The notes under the pieces were generated by a model that had not been told where the DNA came from, searched no databases, and worked only from the letters and a program-made list of their open reading frames with translations. From positions 1-64,000 of the forward strand of contig CAZEDM010000005.1 of the NCBI GenBank assembly GCA_964511075.1: 64,000 nt of DNA, in the 5' to 3' direction. How positions within the stretch are numbered: the stretch's first letter is position 1; each line of letters opens with the position of its first letter. Made by a program: the position numbers and the translations under genes. Shown here one piece after another: positions 23,541 to 31,791 of this stretch. The stretch comes from CAZEDM01 sp964511075 (GTDB lineage Bacteria; Zixibacteria; MSB-5A5; RBG-16-43-9).

Positions 23541-25199
23541 ATGGAATATACACCGATAAAAGCTCCCCGGGGAACCGATTTATCCTGCAAGGGTTGGCAT
23601 CAGGAGGCAGCTTTGCGGATGCTGCAGAATAATCTGGACGAGGAGGTGGCGGAAAAACCCCAGGAGCTGATAATTTACGGAGGAAGCGGCAAAGCCGCGC
23701 GTAACTGGGAATGTTATTATGCCATTGTGGAGGCTTTAAAAAGCTTGGAAAATGACCAAACTCTTCTGGTCCAGTCCGGCAAACCTGTGGGGATTTTCAA
23801 AACCTATTCCTACGCTCCCAGGGTTCTAATTTCCAATTCCATGATGGTTCCTGCCTGGGCAAACTGGGAGAAATTCAGGGAGCTGGAAAAATTAGGCTTG
23901 ATTATGTTCGGGCAGATGACTGCAGGTTCCTGGATTTATATAGGAACCCAGGGGATCCTGCAGGGGACTTATGAGACCTTTGCCTCTGCCGCAAAAAAAC
24001 ATTTCAATGGAGATTTAAAAGGGAAATTTGTCCTAACCGGCGGTATGGGAGGAATGGGCGGGGCTCAGCCCCTGGCTGTAACTATGAATGGAGGAGCGAT
24101 CCTGTGTGTGGAGGTGGATAAGAAAAGGATCGAGAGAAGACTTTCCAGAGGCTACTGCGATAAGATGGTGGAAAGCCTGGACGAGGCACTCGATATTGTT
24201 CAGAAAGCCAAGAACAAAGGCAAAGCCCTCTCAGTGGGTTTAGTGGCAAACTGTGCGGATACCCATCCAGAGATATTAAAAAGAGGTATAATCCCGGATA
24301 TAGTAACAGACCAGACCAGCGCGCATGACGAGCTGAACGGGTATGTTCCAGCAGGTATACCGTATGAGGAGGTTTTGAAACTGAGAGAGGAAAACCCGGA
24401 TGAATATATCCAGAGGTCGATGGAATCAATTGCCGGACACGTTGAGGCGATGTTAGGCTTTTTGAAAGCCGGCTCTGTGGTATTCGATTACGGCAATAAC
24501 ATAAGGGGCCAGGCAAAAAAAGCAGGATTGGAGAATGCCTTCGATTTCCCTGGCTTCGTCCCGGCTTATATCAGGCCCTTGTTCTGCCAGGGCAAAGGAC
24601 CTTTCAGATGGGCAGCTTTGTCCGGTGACCCGGAGGATATAAGGATAACTGATAAAGTCGTCTTAAGGGAGTTCAAGCAGGATGAGCCTCTGTGCCGGTG
24701 GATAAAGTTAGCCTCCAAAAAAGTCCAGTTCCAGGGACTGCCTGCAAGAATCTGCTGGCTGGGTTATGGGGAAAGGGCACATTTCGGGGATATAATAAAT
24801 TCGATGGTCAGAAGGGGAAGGATAAAAGCGCCGGTGGTAATCGGCAGAGACCATCTGGACTGCGGCTCTGTGGCATCCCCTTACAGGGAGACAGAGGGAA
24901 TGAAAGACGGCTCGGACGCAATAGCAGACTGGCCCATCCTGAACGGGCTTCTGAATGCAGTCTCCGGCGCCTCCTGGGTCTCAGTTCATCATGGTGGAGG
25001 GGTGGGGATAGGAAATTCCATTCATGCGGGAATGGTCATCCTGGCAGATGGAACAAAGGATATGAAGCTGAGGCTGGAAAGGGTCTTGACCAACGACCCG
25101 GGAACAGGTATTGCACGACACGCAGATGCCGGTTATGAGGAGGCAATTGAAGTGGCAAAGGAAAAGGGGATTAAGATACCGATGACAAAAGAAAAGTAA
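23541..25199 (+). CDS. hutU: Urocanate hydratase
   Basis: The enzyme converts urocanate to 4-imidazolone-5-propionate with tightly bound NAD+, step two of histidine degradation. The 552-residue length and the sequence fit the family throughout. The NAD-binding glycine region is LTGGMGGMGGAQPLA, FDYGNNIRGQAKKAG follows, and the catalytic Cys lies in ARICWLGYGER. SVHHGGGVGIGNSIHAG is near the C-terminus. CTGGAGGTTTTT precedes the ATG. hutI lies 125 bases downstream, separated by palindromes. Histidine ammonia-lyase is not in the window. Confidence 0.97.
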   Translation: MEYTPIKAPRGTDLSCKGWHQEAALRMLQNNLDEEVAEKPQELIIYGGSGKAARNWECYYAIVEALKSLENDQTLLVQSGKPVGIFKTYSYAPRVLISNSMMVPAWANWEKFRELEKLGLIMFGQMTAGSWIYIGTQGILQGTYETFASAAKKHFNGDLKGKFVLTGGMGGMGGAQPLAVTMNGGAILCVEVDKKRIERRLSRGYCDKMVESLDEALDIVQKAKNKGKALSVGLVANCADTHPEILKRGIIPDIVTDQTSAHDELNGYVPAGIPYEEVLKLREENPDEYIQRSMESIAGHVEAMLGFLKAGSVVFDYGNNIRGQAKKAGLENAFDFPGFVPAYIRPLFCQGKGPFRWAALSGDPEDIRITDKVVLREFKQDEPLCRWIKLASKKVQFQGLPARICWLGYGERAHFGDIINSMVRRGRIKAPVVIGRDHLDCGSVASPYRETEGMKDGSDAIADWPILNGLLNAVSGASWVSVHHGGGVGIGNSIHAGMVILADGTKDMKLRLERVLTNDPGTGIARHADAGYEEAIEVAKEKGIKIPMTKEK

Positions 25200-25333
25200 G
25201 AAATGAGACGGGAGATGAGATTTGTACCCGCAAGGTCCCCCAACCTTGCGGGAGAAACTAATCCAGTTGGGTCAGGGGACCCAACTGGCACTGATAAAGA
25301 AAAGTGAAAGGTGAGAAGTAAGACGTGAGACGA
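25195..25333. repeat. Repeat cluster between hutU and hutI
   Basis: Two strong hairpins, CCCGCAAGGT/ACCTTGCGGG (25227-25252) and CCAGTTGGGTC/GACCCAACTGG (25263-25288), are flanked by purine-rich repeats of the type GTGAGAAGTAAGACGTGAGA (25197-25217 and 25303-25333). A related repeat lies at 58881-58912. Confidence 0.65.
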
Positions 25334-26584
25334 ATTACTTTACTGCTTAAAAACGCCAGACAGCTTTTGACTTTATCCTCAGACAAAAAAGTCCCCCGCA
25401 GGGGGGAGGAGATGGAGGATTTGGGGCTGATTGAGGATGGGGCAGTTGCGGTTTCCGGTAAAAAGATTGTGGCGGTGGGGAAGACGAAAGATGTCCTAGC
25501 AAAGGTCAAAATAGACCGAAAGACAAAAATCATAAATGCGGAAGATAAAGTCGTTCTTCCTGGTTTTGTGGATTGTCACACCCATCCGGTTTTCGGTGCT
25601 ACCAGGGAAGAGGAGTTTGAGCTAAGAATAAAGGGTAAAAGCTATGAGGAGATTGGCAAAGTTGGTGGAGGCATAAGGTCAAGTGTGCGGTCTCTGCGAG
25701 AATTATCCCCAGAGGAATTGATAGAATTAGCCCTGCCCCGATTGGATAGATTTCTATCCTATGGCACTACTACCATTGAGGCAAAATCAGGCTACGGTCT
25801 TTCTCTGAAAGACGAGATAAAAATTCTGGAAGTAATCAAAAAGCTAAACCAGATTCATCCACTGGACTTGATCCCAACTTTTCTGGGTGCACACGAGATC
25901 CCGGACGAGTATAGGTATAAAAGAGAGGAATATATTGATTTACTGACCATGGAGATGATTCCACAGATAGCTAAAAGGAAATTGGCTTTTTTCTGCGATG
26001 TCTTCTGTGAGAAGAAGGTCTTCAGCTTAGATGAATCTAAAAAGATATTGAATGCAGCCAAAAGATATGGGCTTAAGCCCAGGCTTCACGCAGACCAGTT
26101 AAGCTCTTTGGGTGGTGCAGAATTGGCTGGAGAAGTTGGTGCCATCTCAGCAGACCACCTGGAATACATCTCCGATTCTGGCATTCAGAAGATGAAAAGG
26201 TCTGGAACGATTGCGGTTCTTTTACCCGGTTCGGTTTTCGGGCTGGGTAAAGATAATTACCCTCCGGCACGTAAAATGATTGATAAGAGATTGCCCCTGG
26301 CATTAGCCACGGATTTCAATCCTGGCAGCTCTTTAACAGAATCAATGCCCATAATCTTAAGCTTAGCTTGTCTGAGAATGAAGCTTACCCCTGCAGAAGC
26401 CATAAGCGCAGCTACCATCAACTCCGCCTATGCCATAGACAGAGGATATTCAATCGGCAGTCTGGAGAAGGGCAAGATGGCAGATATGGTAATCTGGGAC
26501 ATCAAAAATTACAAGGAGATACCCTATCACTACGGAGTTAATTTAGTCCATAAGGTCATCAAAAACGGAGAGATAATCAGATGA
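25325..26584 (+). CDS. hutI: Imidazolonepropionase
   Basis: This metal-dependent amidohydrolase opens imidazolone-propionate to N-formimino-L-glutamate, step three of histidine degradation. The metal motif LPGFVDCHTHPVFG lies near residue 75-88. The substrate region GGGIRSSV, FLGAHEIPDEY, LHADQLSSLGGAELA and ALATDFNPGSS follow in family order. The GTG at 25325 is the best available start but sits inside a purine-rich repeat with only a weak site, so the N-terminus is uncertain. It overlaps the lptE-like gene by 4 bases. Confidence 0.95.
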   Translation: MRRITLLLKNARQLLTLSSDKKVPRRGEEMEDLGLIEDGAVAVSGKKIVAVGKTKDVLAKVKIDRKTKIINAEDKVVLPGFVDCHTHPVFGATREEEFELRIKGKSYEEIGKVGGGIRSSVRSLRELSPEELIELALPRLDRFLSYGTTTIEAKSGYGLSLKDEIKILEVIKKLNQIHPLDLIPTFLGAHEIPDEYRYKREEYIDLLTMEMIPQIAKRKLAFFCDVFCEKKVFSLDESKKILNAAKRYGLKPRLHADQLSSLGGAELAGEVGAISADHLEYISDSGIQKMKRSGTIAVLLPGSVFGLGKDNYPPARKMIDKRLPLALATDFNPGSSLTESMPIILSLACLRMKLTPAEAISAATINSAYAIDRGYSIGSLEKGKMADMVIWDIKNYKEIPYHYGVNLVHKVIKNGEIIR

Positions 26585-27093
26585 GAAAGAAATGTTTTTT
26601 TTATTATTTTCTTTCCCTCATTACACTATGCTGTCTACTGTCTACTTTTCTATCCTGCGGTCCCTATTCCTTCACCGGCTCAGGAGTTCCTGGCATCAAG
26701 ACCATCGCCATACCTTTGTTCGATAACCAGACCCAGGAATACGGCATAAGAGAGGAATTGACTGAGAAGCTAACTCAGGATTTCATCCAGGACAACACTT
26801 TAAAAGTGGTAAATGAGAAAATTGCCGATTCGGTCCTTAAAGGGATAATCACCAAATATGAGAGATCTGCCCATACCTTTGACGAGCAGGAGAATGTCAA
26901 AGAATACATCGCCAGGATTTACGTTAAGGTGGTTTTAGAGGACAAAAAACACAGCAGAAACATCTGGGAGGAGGAAAACCTTCAGGGCTGGGGAATTTAT
27001 TCTGCTACAGAGGAGACCGAGCAGGATGGAAAAACCAAAGCCATCGCAAAATTAGCTGAGGATATTGTTAACCGGACTGTCAAGGGATGGTAG
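26581..27093 (+). CDS. lptE: LptE-like outer-membrane lipoprotein
   Basis: A lipoprotein signal ends in LLSTFLSC, giving a lipidated Cys near residue 26. The mature protein begins GPYSFTG, and IKTIAIPLFDNQTQEYGIREELTEKL is the typical LptE start in FCB-group genomes. LptE plugs the LptD barrel and helps insert lipopolysaccharide. lptD is not in the window. ATGA overlap with hutI shows coupled translation, although the pathways are unrelated. A long hairpin follows the gene. Confidence 0.83.
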   Translation: MRKKCFFYYFLSLITLCCLLSTFLSCGPYSFTGSGVPGIKTIAIPLFDNQTQEYGIREELTEKLTQDFIQDNTLKVVNEKIADSVLKGIITKYERSAHTFDEQENVKEYIARIYVKVVLEDKKHSRNIWEEENLQGWGIYSATEETEQDGKTKAIAKLAEDIVNRTVKGW

Positions 27094-27105
27094 GTGTTAG
27101 ATGAT

Positions 27106-27157
27106 AGGTAATAGGTGGTAGGTGATAGGAAAACCTAAAACCTACCACCTATAACCT
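27106..27157. repeat. Long hairpin of TAGGT-type repeats
   Basis: An 18-base arm beginning AGGTAATAGG (27106-27123) pairs with ACCTACCACC... (27140-27157) at 17 of 18 positions around a 16-base loop. Each arm is built of short TAGGT/TAGG units. No T-run follows, so it is a repeat rather than a classical terminator. Confidence 0.65.
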
Positions 27158-27180
27158 ACGACCTAAAATATCGAAAACTA

Positions 27181-27209
27181 TTGACAACCCGGATTATGTA
27201 TAGTAAATT
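27181..27209 (+). promoter_or_regulatory. Promoter of porV-like gene
   Basis: TTGACA (27181-27186), a 17-base spacer and TAAATT (27204-27209) lie 31 bases upstream of the ATG at 27241. Confidence 0.6.
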
Positions 27210-27240
27210 TGTCAAAGATCAAGTTCGAAGCGAGGAGAAA

Positions 27241-28188
27241 ATGATAACAAAGAAAATCTTTTTGGTAACAGGTCTGATATTACTGTTATTTACCACTCCC
27301 CTCTGGGCGACAAATTCCAATGTGGGAACAACTGCCTATTCCTTCCTCAAGCTTGGAGTCGGTGCAAGAGCAGGCGCAATGGGCAGCGCTTTTGTGGGGT
27401 TATCGGACGATGAGTCAGCCTTATATTTCAATCCATCCGGGCTTCTGCAATTGAAAAACCGGCATTTCATCACTTACTATAATAACTATATCTCTGACAT
27501 CCAGTCTGGCTTTGTGGGTTACATTCATCCTTATTCGGAAAAAGTTATCCTGGGTTTTTCCATAGATTATTTCAATTATGGCAATATGGAAGAGACCGAT
27601 GAGCAGGGGAATAGACTAGGAAGCTTCAGTGCCTCTGATTTATGCTTTTCCTTTTCCTATGCTAAAAAGGTCAAACCCAGGCTGGATCTGGGCGCCAATT
27701 TCAAGTTCATCCTGGAACATGAGAGCGCCCAGGGACATACCTCTGATGCCTTAGCCCTGGATTTGGGTGGGTTCTATCGGCATACAGATAAACGCACCCG
27801 ATTAGGTGCGGTGGTGCAGAATTTAGGTTCTCAACTCAAGGGTTTCACTCAAAGCCACAAAGACCCCTTGCCCACGCTGATAAAAATAGGCATTTCGCAT
27901 AGCTTGAAGGAGATCCCGCTTCTGGTGGCAGGAGATCTGTCCTTCCCCCTGGACAACGACGTCTACATCAGCCTGGGAGGGGAGCTGACCTATTTCCAGC
28001 CGCTCTTTTTAAGGGTAGGCTGGACCTCCTTCGGGGAAAATTATAAGACCGATTCGGACAAAGATAAATGGGCAGGACTTTCCTTGGGTTTCGGTGTCCA
28101 CTGGAGAAAATATAAATTCGATTATGCCTTTTCCTCCTATGCGGATTTGGGAGGGATGCATCGGATAACCATAGCCGGAGAGATATAA
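27241..28188 (+). CDS. PorV/PorQ family outer-membrane barrel protein
   Basis: The signal peptide (ITKKIFLVTGLILLLFTTPLWAT) is followed by the family's diagnostic start AYSFLKLGVGARAGAMGSAFVG and SALYFNPSGL. The rest alternates as a 14-strand FadL-like barrel, ending with a short hydrophobic strand. PorV works in the type IX secretion system of Bacteroidetes. In other FCB lineages relatives occur without it, so the role here is open. The start is chosen at 27241 because GCGAGGAGAAA precedes it. An in-frame TTG at 27181 is really the -35 box. Confidence 0.87.
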   Translation: MITKKIFLVTGLILLLFTTPLWATNSNVGTTAYSFLKLGVGARAGAMGSAFVGLSDDESALYFNPSGLLQLKNRHFITYYNNYISDIQSGFVGYIHPYSEKVILGFSIDYFNYGNMEETDEQGNRLGSFSASDLCFSFSYAKKVKPRLDLGANFKFILEHESAQGHTSDALALDLGGFYRHTDKRTRLGAVVQNLGSQLKGFTQSHKDPLPTLIKIGISHSLKEIPLLVAGDLSFPLDNDVYISLGGELTYFQPLFLRVGWTSFGENYKTDSDKDKWAGLSLGFGVHWRKYKFDYAFSSYADLGGMHRITIAGEI

Positions 28189-28210
28189 CTTATTTTACGG
28201 AGGGGAGTTT

Positions 28211-28471
28211 ATGCCAGAAGAGGAAATTGGAAAAGTGGTAGGATATTTTTCCAAGATAGGAGTAGCGGCTATAGATATAACCCAGGGGTCTCTTAAGGTT
28301 GGAGACAAAATCCACATCAAGGGACATACTACGGATCTTGAGCAGATAATTGAATCCATTCAAATCGAGCATCAGAGCGTTCCGGAAGCCAAGCCAGGTG
28401 ACTCCATTGGCATAAAGGTCAAAGACAGGGTTAGGGACCACGACGCCGTCTTCAGGATAATCCCTGAGTGA
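28211..28471 (+). CDS. Small EF-Tu domain-2-like beta-barrel protein
   Basis: The 86 residues correspond to one translation-factor beta-barrel: VGYFSKIGVAAIDITQGSLKVGD, then IHIKGHTTDLEQIIESIQ and KPGDSIGIKVKDRVRDHD. This matches 'translation elongation factor-like' stand-alone proteins seen in anaerobes and archaea. There is no G domain, so it cannot be a GTPase. ACGGAGGGGAGTTT precedes the ATG. The function is unknown. The fold is shared with U32-peptidase C-terminal domains, a possible partner family. Confidence 0.75.
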   Translation: MPEEEIGKVVGYFSKIGVAAIDITQGSLKVGDKIHIKGHTTDLEQIIESIQIEHQSVPEAKPGDSIGIKVKDRVRDHDAVFRIIPE

Positions 28472-28570
28472 AAACAAAAAAGGGGAAACAAGAGTAGTGG
28501 GAGCAGGACATCCGTCACAGGCGGATTAGACTTGTTCAATCTTTCATTATCTATTGAAGAGGAGGATAAA

Positions 28571-29050
28571 TTGATAAAGATCCCACCGGGGGTAGATTTT
28601 AGGCAAATACCCGTAGAGGAAAAATACAGAAGCGCCACTGCTGGACTCCTTCAAAGAATACACACCATCTATAAGGGAATCTATAAGAAATTCGGTCAGG
28701 AGGGATTAGATTTAATCCGCGAGGTAAGCGAGACCTACGGAAAAGAGATTTCACAAAGAGGTAAAATAAGGGTCAAACCGGGTGATTTGAAATCATCTGC
28801 CCTTTTTCTAATAAGGGTTTTTGAGATGATTAACTGCGAAGGTGAGGTAATGGAATTCTCAGATGAGAAGGCAGTGATCAGGCTCTTCAGATGTCCTTAT
28901 CCTTTTGAGGACCCCAAACTATGCGAAGCCCATACCACTATGGAAAAAGCCCTGATAGAATCCTTGGATGAAAATCTTTCCTATCACATAGAGGAATCCC
29001 TCCCCTCAGGGGGAAGGTTCTGCGAACACGTGATCAGTTTAAAAAAGTAG
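28571..29050 (+). CDS. Cys-containing protein, possibly ATC-hydrolase-like
   Basis: I do not firmly recognise this 159-residue protein. The C-terminal segment with RCPYPFEDPKLCEAHTTMEKA and SGGRFCEHVISL holds four conserved-looking Cys/His groups. It recalls the L-2-amino-thiazoline-4-carboxylate hydrolase (ATC_hyd) family, a tentative call. No signal peptide is seen, so it is cytoplasmic. The TTG at 28571 is chosen because GAAGAGGAGG lies five bases upstream. A TTG 13 codons earlier has no such site. Confidence 0.6.
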   Translation: MIKIPPGVDFRQIPVEEKYRSATAGLLQRIHTIYKGIYKKFGQEGLDLIREVSETYGKEISQRGKIRVKPGDLKSSALFLIRVFEMINCEGEVMEFSDEKAVIRLFRCPYPFEDPKLCEAHTTMEKALIESLDENLSYHIEESLPSGGRFCEHVISLKK

Positions 29051-29051
29051 G

Positions 29052-29119
29052 CACAGAACCCACCTCAGGCGGGTTCTATCCTGTGTTATAATATACCCAC
29101 CTTACCCTCAAGGTGGGTA
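29052..29119. repeat. Two adjacent intergenic hairpins
   Basis: CACAGAACCC / GGGTTCT...CTGTG (29052-29085) and TACCCACCTT / AAGGTGGGTA (29094-29119) follow the stop of the preceding gene. The second may act as a weak terminator (TAATTATTTG follows). Confidence 0.6.
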
Positions 29120-29174
29120 ATTATTTGTAGAGGCATATTGCAATAGGCCCCTGCTCCTTTCGTAATAATAGAAT

Positions 29175-29916
29175 ATGATCGACACTATAACCTTCGACCT
29201 CTGGAATACTTTGATCACCTCCTCGCCTATGGATAATCTCAAATTTAAAAATAAGAGGATAGAAGGCTTTATTGAGATTCTGAGTCAGATTAATGTAGAT
29301 ATTGATAGAGAAAAGATGGAAAAGGCTTATGATGAGAGCTTTATAACATATAAAATTGTTCAGGAAAGAGAGGAGGACATTTCCACCCAAGAACAGGTTC
29401 AGATGATTCTGGAATGCCTGGGATCCCGAATTTTTGGAACTGAATGAGGTGGTCTTGAGCAAATTAGAGGAGGTTTTAGCCAATCAACTGCTTTCGGATT
29501 TACCGGTGCTTACGAAGGGAACCCAGGAGATTCTGAGTTATCTTAAAAACAGAAGTTATAAGGTAGGTCTTGTCTGCAATACCGGCAGGTCACCAAGAAG
29601 AGTTTTAAGGCAGGTGCTAAAGAGGAGAGACATCCTCCAGTTTTTCGAATTTTTAACTTTCTCAGATGAACAGAGAGTTCGCAAGCCAAATCCGAAAATC
29701 TTTCTCCACACCCTGGAATCACTCCACAGCGACCCAGCTACTTCTATACACCTCGGAGATGAGCTGAAAAGCGATATCCTGGGGACGAAAAAGAGTGGAA
29801 TGAAGGCTGGCTGGTTTGTGCCCAAACAGGAGGGATATCGGATGGATTTCCTGCCTGAGGAAAAACCAGATTTCATCTTTCCCCACCTTATTTCTCTTAA
29901 AGACATCCTGGGGTAA
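29175..29916 (+). pseudogene. HAD-superfamily hydrolase split by a frameshift
   Basis: The first part encodes ITFDLWNTLIT (HAD motif I, DxxxT) and a helical cap, then hits a stop at 29445. The second part, in another frame, carries LVCNTGRSPRRV (motif II), VRKPNPKIF (motif III Lys) and IHLGDELKSDILGTKKSGM (motif IV). Moving frame near 29415-29420 joins them as ...LECLG / WDPEFLELNEVV... and gives one protein of about 246 residues. The total length of 742 bases fits a single inserted base. It may be a true pseudogene or a sequencing error in the run TGGGATCCC. The family is phosphatase-like and the substrate unknown. Confidence 0.85.
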
Positions 29917-29991
29917 AATCAGCTTTTGCATGGGAGAGGATAGCCAGCTATCCTTTTCTGTCGATATATTTTTAAAACGAGGTATTTTACC

Positions 29992-30019
29992 TTGACAGCA
30001 GTCAGGAAAACTTTATATT
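29992..30019 (+). promoter_or_regulatory. Promoter of the glycolytic operon
   Basis: TTGACA (29992-29997), a 16-base spacer and TATATT (30014-30019) lie 34 bases upstream of the pfk ATG. Confidence 0.7.
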
Positions 30020-30053
30020 AAAGTTTTAATTTTTTTGAAATGAGGTGAGCAGT

Positions 30054-31106
30054 ATGAAGATCGGTATCTTAACTGGCGGAGGGGACTGTCCCGGACTAAA
30101 CGCGGTTATCCGGGCAGTGGTGAGAAAATCAATCATCTATTACAAATCACAGGTCATCGGAATACTTGAGGGCTGGAGAGGTCTTCTGGAGGAGGGATTG
30201 ACTGAGGAATTGGACCTGGAAAAAATCTCGGGGATTCTACACAAAGGGGGAACTATCATAAAGACCTCCCGTACAAATCCCTATAGAATACCAGAGGGAG
30301 AGAAAAGAATTCTTGAAAGCAAAAGGAAGATGGGATTGGATGCCCTGGTGGCTGTGGGTGGAGAGGATACCTTAGGGGTGGCCGCTAAACTTTCTCAGGC
30401 AGGTGTGAAGATAGTTGGGGTTCCCAAGACCATTGACAACGACTTGGCTATGACAGATTACACCTTTGGATTTGACACCGCGGCGAATATCGCCATGGAG
30501 GCGATAGATCGGGTGCATACTACCGCAGAATCGCATAACCGGGTAATGGTGGTGGAGGTGATGGGGAGACACACCGGGTGGATTGCCATAGAAGCCGGTA
30601 TTGCCGGAGGTGCAGACATCATCTTGATTCCGGAGAAACCTGTGAATCTGGATAAGGTATGTGAGAGTCTGCGTAAAAGACATGAGCGGGGCAGGGATTT
30701 CAGCGTGGTGGTGGTGGCAGAAGGAGCCAAGATAGCCTTGCATGAAAAAAACCACCAGAAAGAGACATTTATCACCCAAGATGAGTGCAAGGATGCTTTT
30801 GGACATGTGAGATTAGGAGGCATAGGAAAACTTCTGGCAGAAGAGATAGAGAAAAGAACCGGCTTTGAGACCAGATTCGTTATCCTGGGTCATATTCAAA
30901 GAGGCGGCTCGCCCACTGCTTTTGACAGGCTATTGGGAACCCGTTTTGGAATCGCAGCAGTGGACCTGGTTCATCAGAAAAATTTTGGAAAGATGGTCAG
31001 TTTACAGGGGAATAAGATCGTGCCGGTTGAACTGACCGAGGCGGTTGCCGGTACAAAATATGTGGGCGAGGAGCTTTATAACATAGCGGAGGTGTTCTCA
31101 GCCTGA
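30054..31106 (+). CDS. pfp: 6-phosphofructokinase, mixed-substrate group, probably PPi-dependent
   Basis: The enzyme phosphorylates fructose-6-phosphate. The family core is present: GGGDCPGLNAVIR, PKTIDNDLAMTDYTFGFDTA and MGRHTGWIAIEAGIAGGAD. Two residues decide the phosphoryl donor. GGEDTLG has Asp where E. coli PfkA has Gly104, and VPKTIDND has Lys where PfkA has Gly124. Asp plus Lys is the signature of pyrophosphate-using enzymes such as that of Amycolatopsis, so a reversible PPi reaction is likely (inference). ATP use cannot be excluded. The ATG at 30054 follows TGAGGTGAGCAG. An in-frame GTG nine bases earlier is part of that site. It is the first gene of the operon. Confidence 0.93.
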   Translation: MKIGILTGGGDCPGLNAVIRAVVRKSIIYYKSQVIGILEGWRGLLEEGLTEELDLEKISGILHKGGTIIKTSRTNPYRIPEGEKRILESKRKMGLDALVAVGGEDTLGVAAKLSQAGVKIVGVPKTIDNDLAMTDYTFGFDTAANIAMEAIDRVHTTAESHNRVMVVEVMGRHTGWIAIEAGIAGGADIILIPEKPVNLDKVCESLRKRHERGRDFSVVVVAEGAKIALHEKNHQKETFITQDECKDAFGHVRLGGIGKLLAEEIEKRTGFETRFVILGHIQRGGSPTAFDRLLGTRFGIAAVDLVHQKNFGKMVSLQGNKIVPVELTEAVAGTKYVGEELYNIAEVFSA

Positions 31107-31107
31107 G

Positions 31108-31755
31108 ATGAAAGACTTATTATCCAGAAAACTTCTTTTAATTTTCTTGGCTCTGTTTTTGATTTCACCTTTAGCCAAATCAATTCAGGCTACTGATATC
31201 AGCTCCTCTGATATGATAGGCTTAAGAGGTGGAGTCTGGAAGGTTGAGGAGGCTAGGGATTTGCCCCCAACTATCGACGCCAAGACCTACACCCCTTATC
31301 TGGAGCTATTTATCTCCTATGGGTTAAAAAAGGGGTTCTCTCTGGAATTGGACTTGGGCGCAGGTTACCGGGGAGATACCAAACTCCTATATGAGGATGT
31401 TTATTACTGGGAGAATTGGAACCTCTATCCCATATCCGCGAAAATCAAATACTCTTTTCTCTCATTTTACTCCTCAAATGATTTTCAGCCCTATCTGGAT
31501 TTGGGCTTGACTTTTTTAACCAGCACCAGCACCTATAACGACCCCTACTATCTGGATATAGTTCATGTGAGGACCAAATCGACCCTGGGAGCCTTGGCTG
31601 GATGGGGTATGGATCTGAACCTCTCTTCCCGGATATTGCTGAATCTCGATTTCCAGTACCGCTGGGTCAGTTTCAATCAGGAGATTGCCGGAATTAAAAA
31701 TTATAGCGGTCCCCAGTTGACTTTTGGATTGGAATATATTATAAAACACAAGTAA
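31108..31755 (+). CDS. Small outer-membrane beta-barrel protein
   Basis: A signal peptide (1-29, cleavage near SIQA) precedes about 186 residues of alternating aromatic/hydrophobic strands such as YLELFISYGLKKGFSLELDLGAGY and LLNLDFQYRWVSF, ending LTFGLEYIIKHK. This is the look of an eight-stranded OmpA/OmpW-like barrel. I know no precise family. It begins one base after the pfk stop without its own strong ribosome-binding site, so it is cotranscribed with glycolytic genes, an unusual neighbour. Confidence 0.7.
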   Translation: MKDLLSRKLLLIFLALFLISPLAKSIQATDISSSDMIGLRGGVWKVEEARDLPPTIDAKTYTPYLELFISYGLKKGFSLELDLGAGYRGDTKLLYEDVYYWENWNLYPISAKIKYSFLSFYSSNDFQPYLDLGLTFLTSTSTYNDPYYLDIVHVRTKSTLGALAGWGMDLNLSSRILLNLDFQYRWVSFNQEIAGIKNYSGPQLTFGLEYIIKHK

Positions 31756-31791
31756 ATTTTAAAGGGAATAATTTCTGACAAGGAGGTATAA

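Noticed and set aside
25225..25290. CRISPR array
   Set aside because: The two hairpins have different sequences and no regular spacer pattern. No cas gene is in the window.
27181..27240. Longer start (TTG) for the porV-like gene
   Set aside because: The TTG is part of a -35 box and would hide the signal peptide. GAGGAG supports ATG at 27241.
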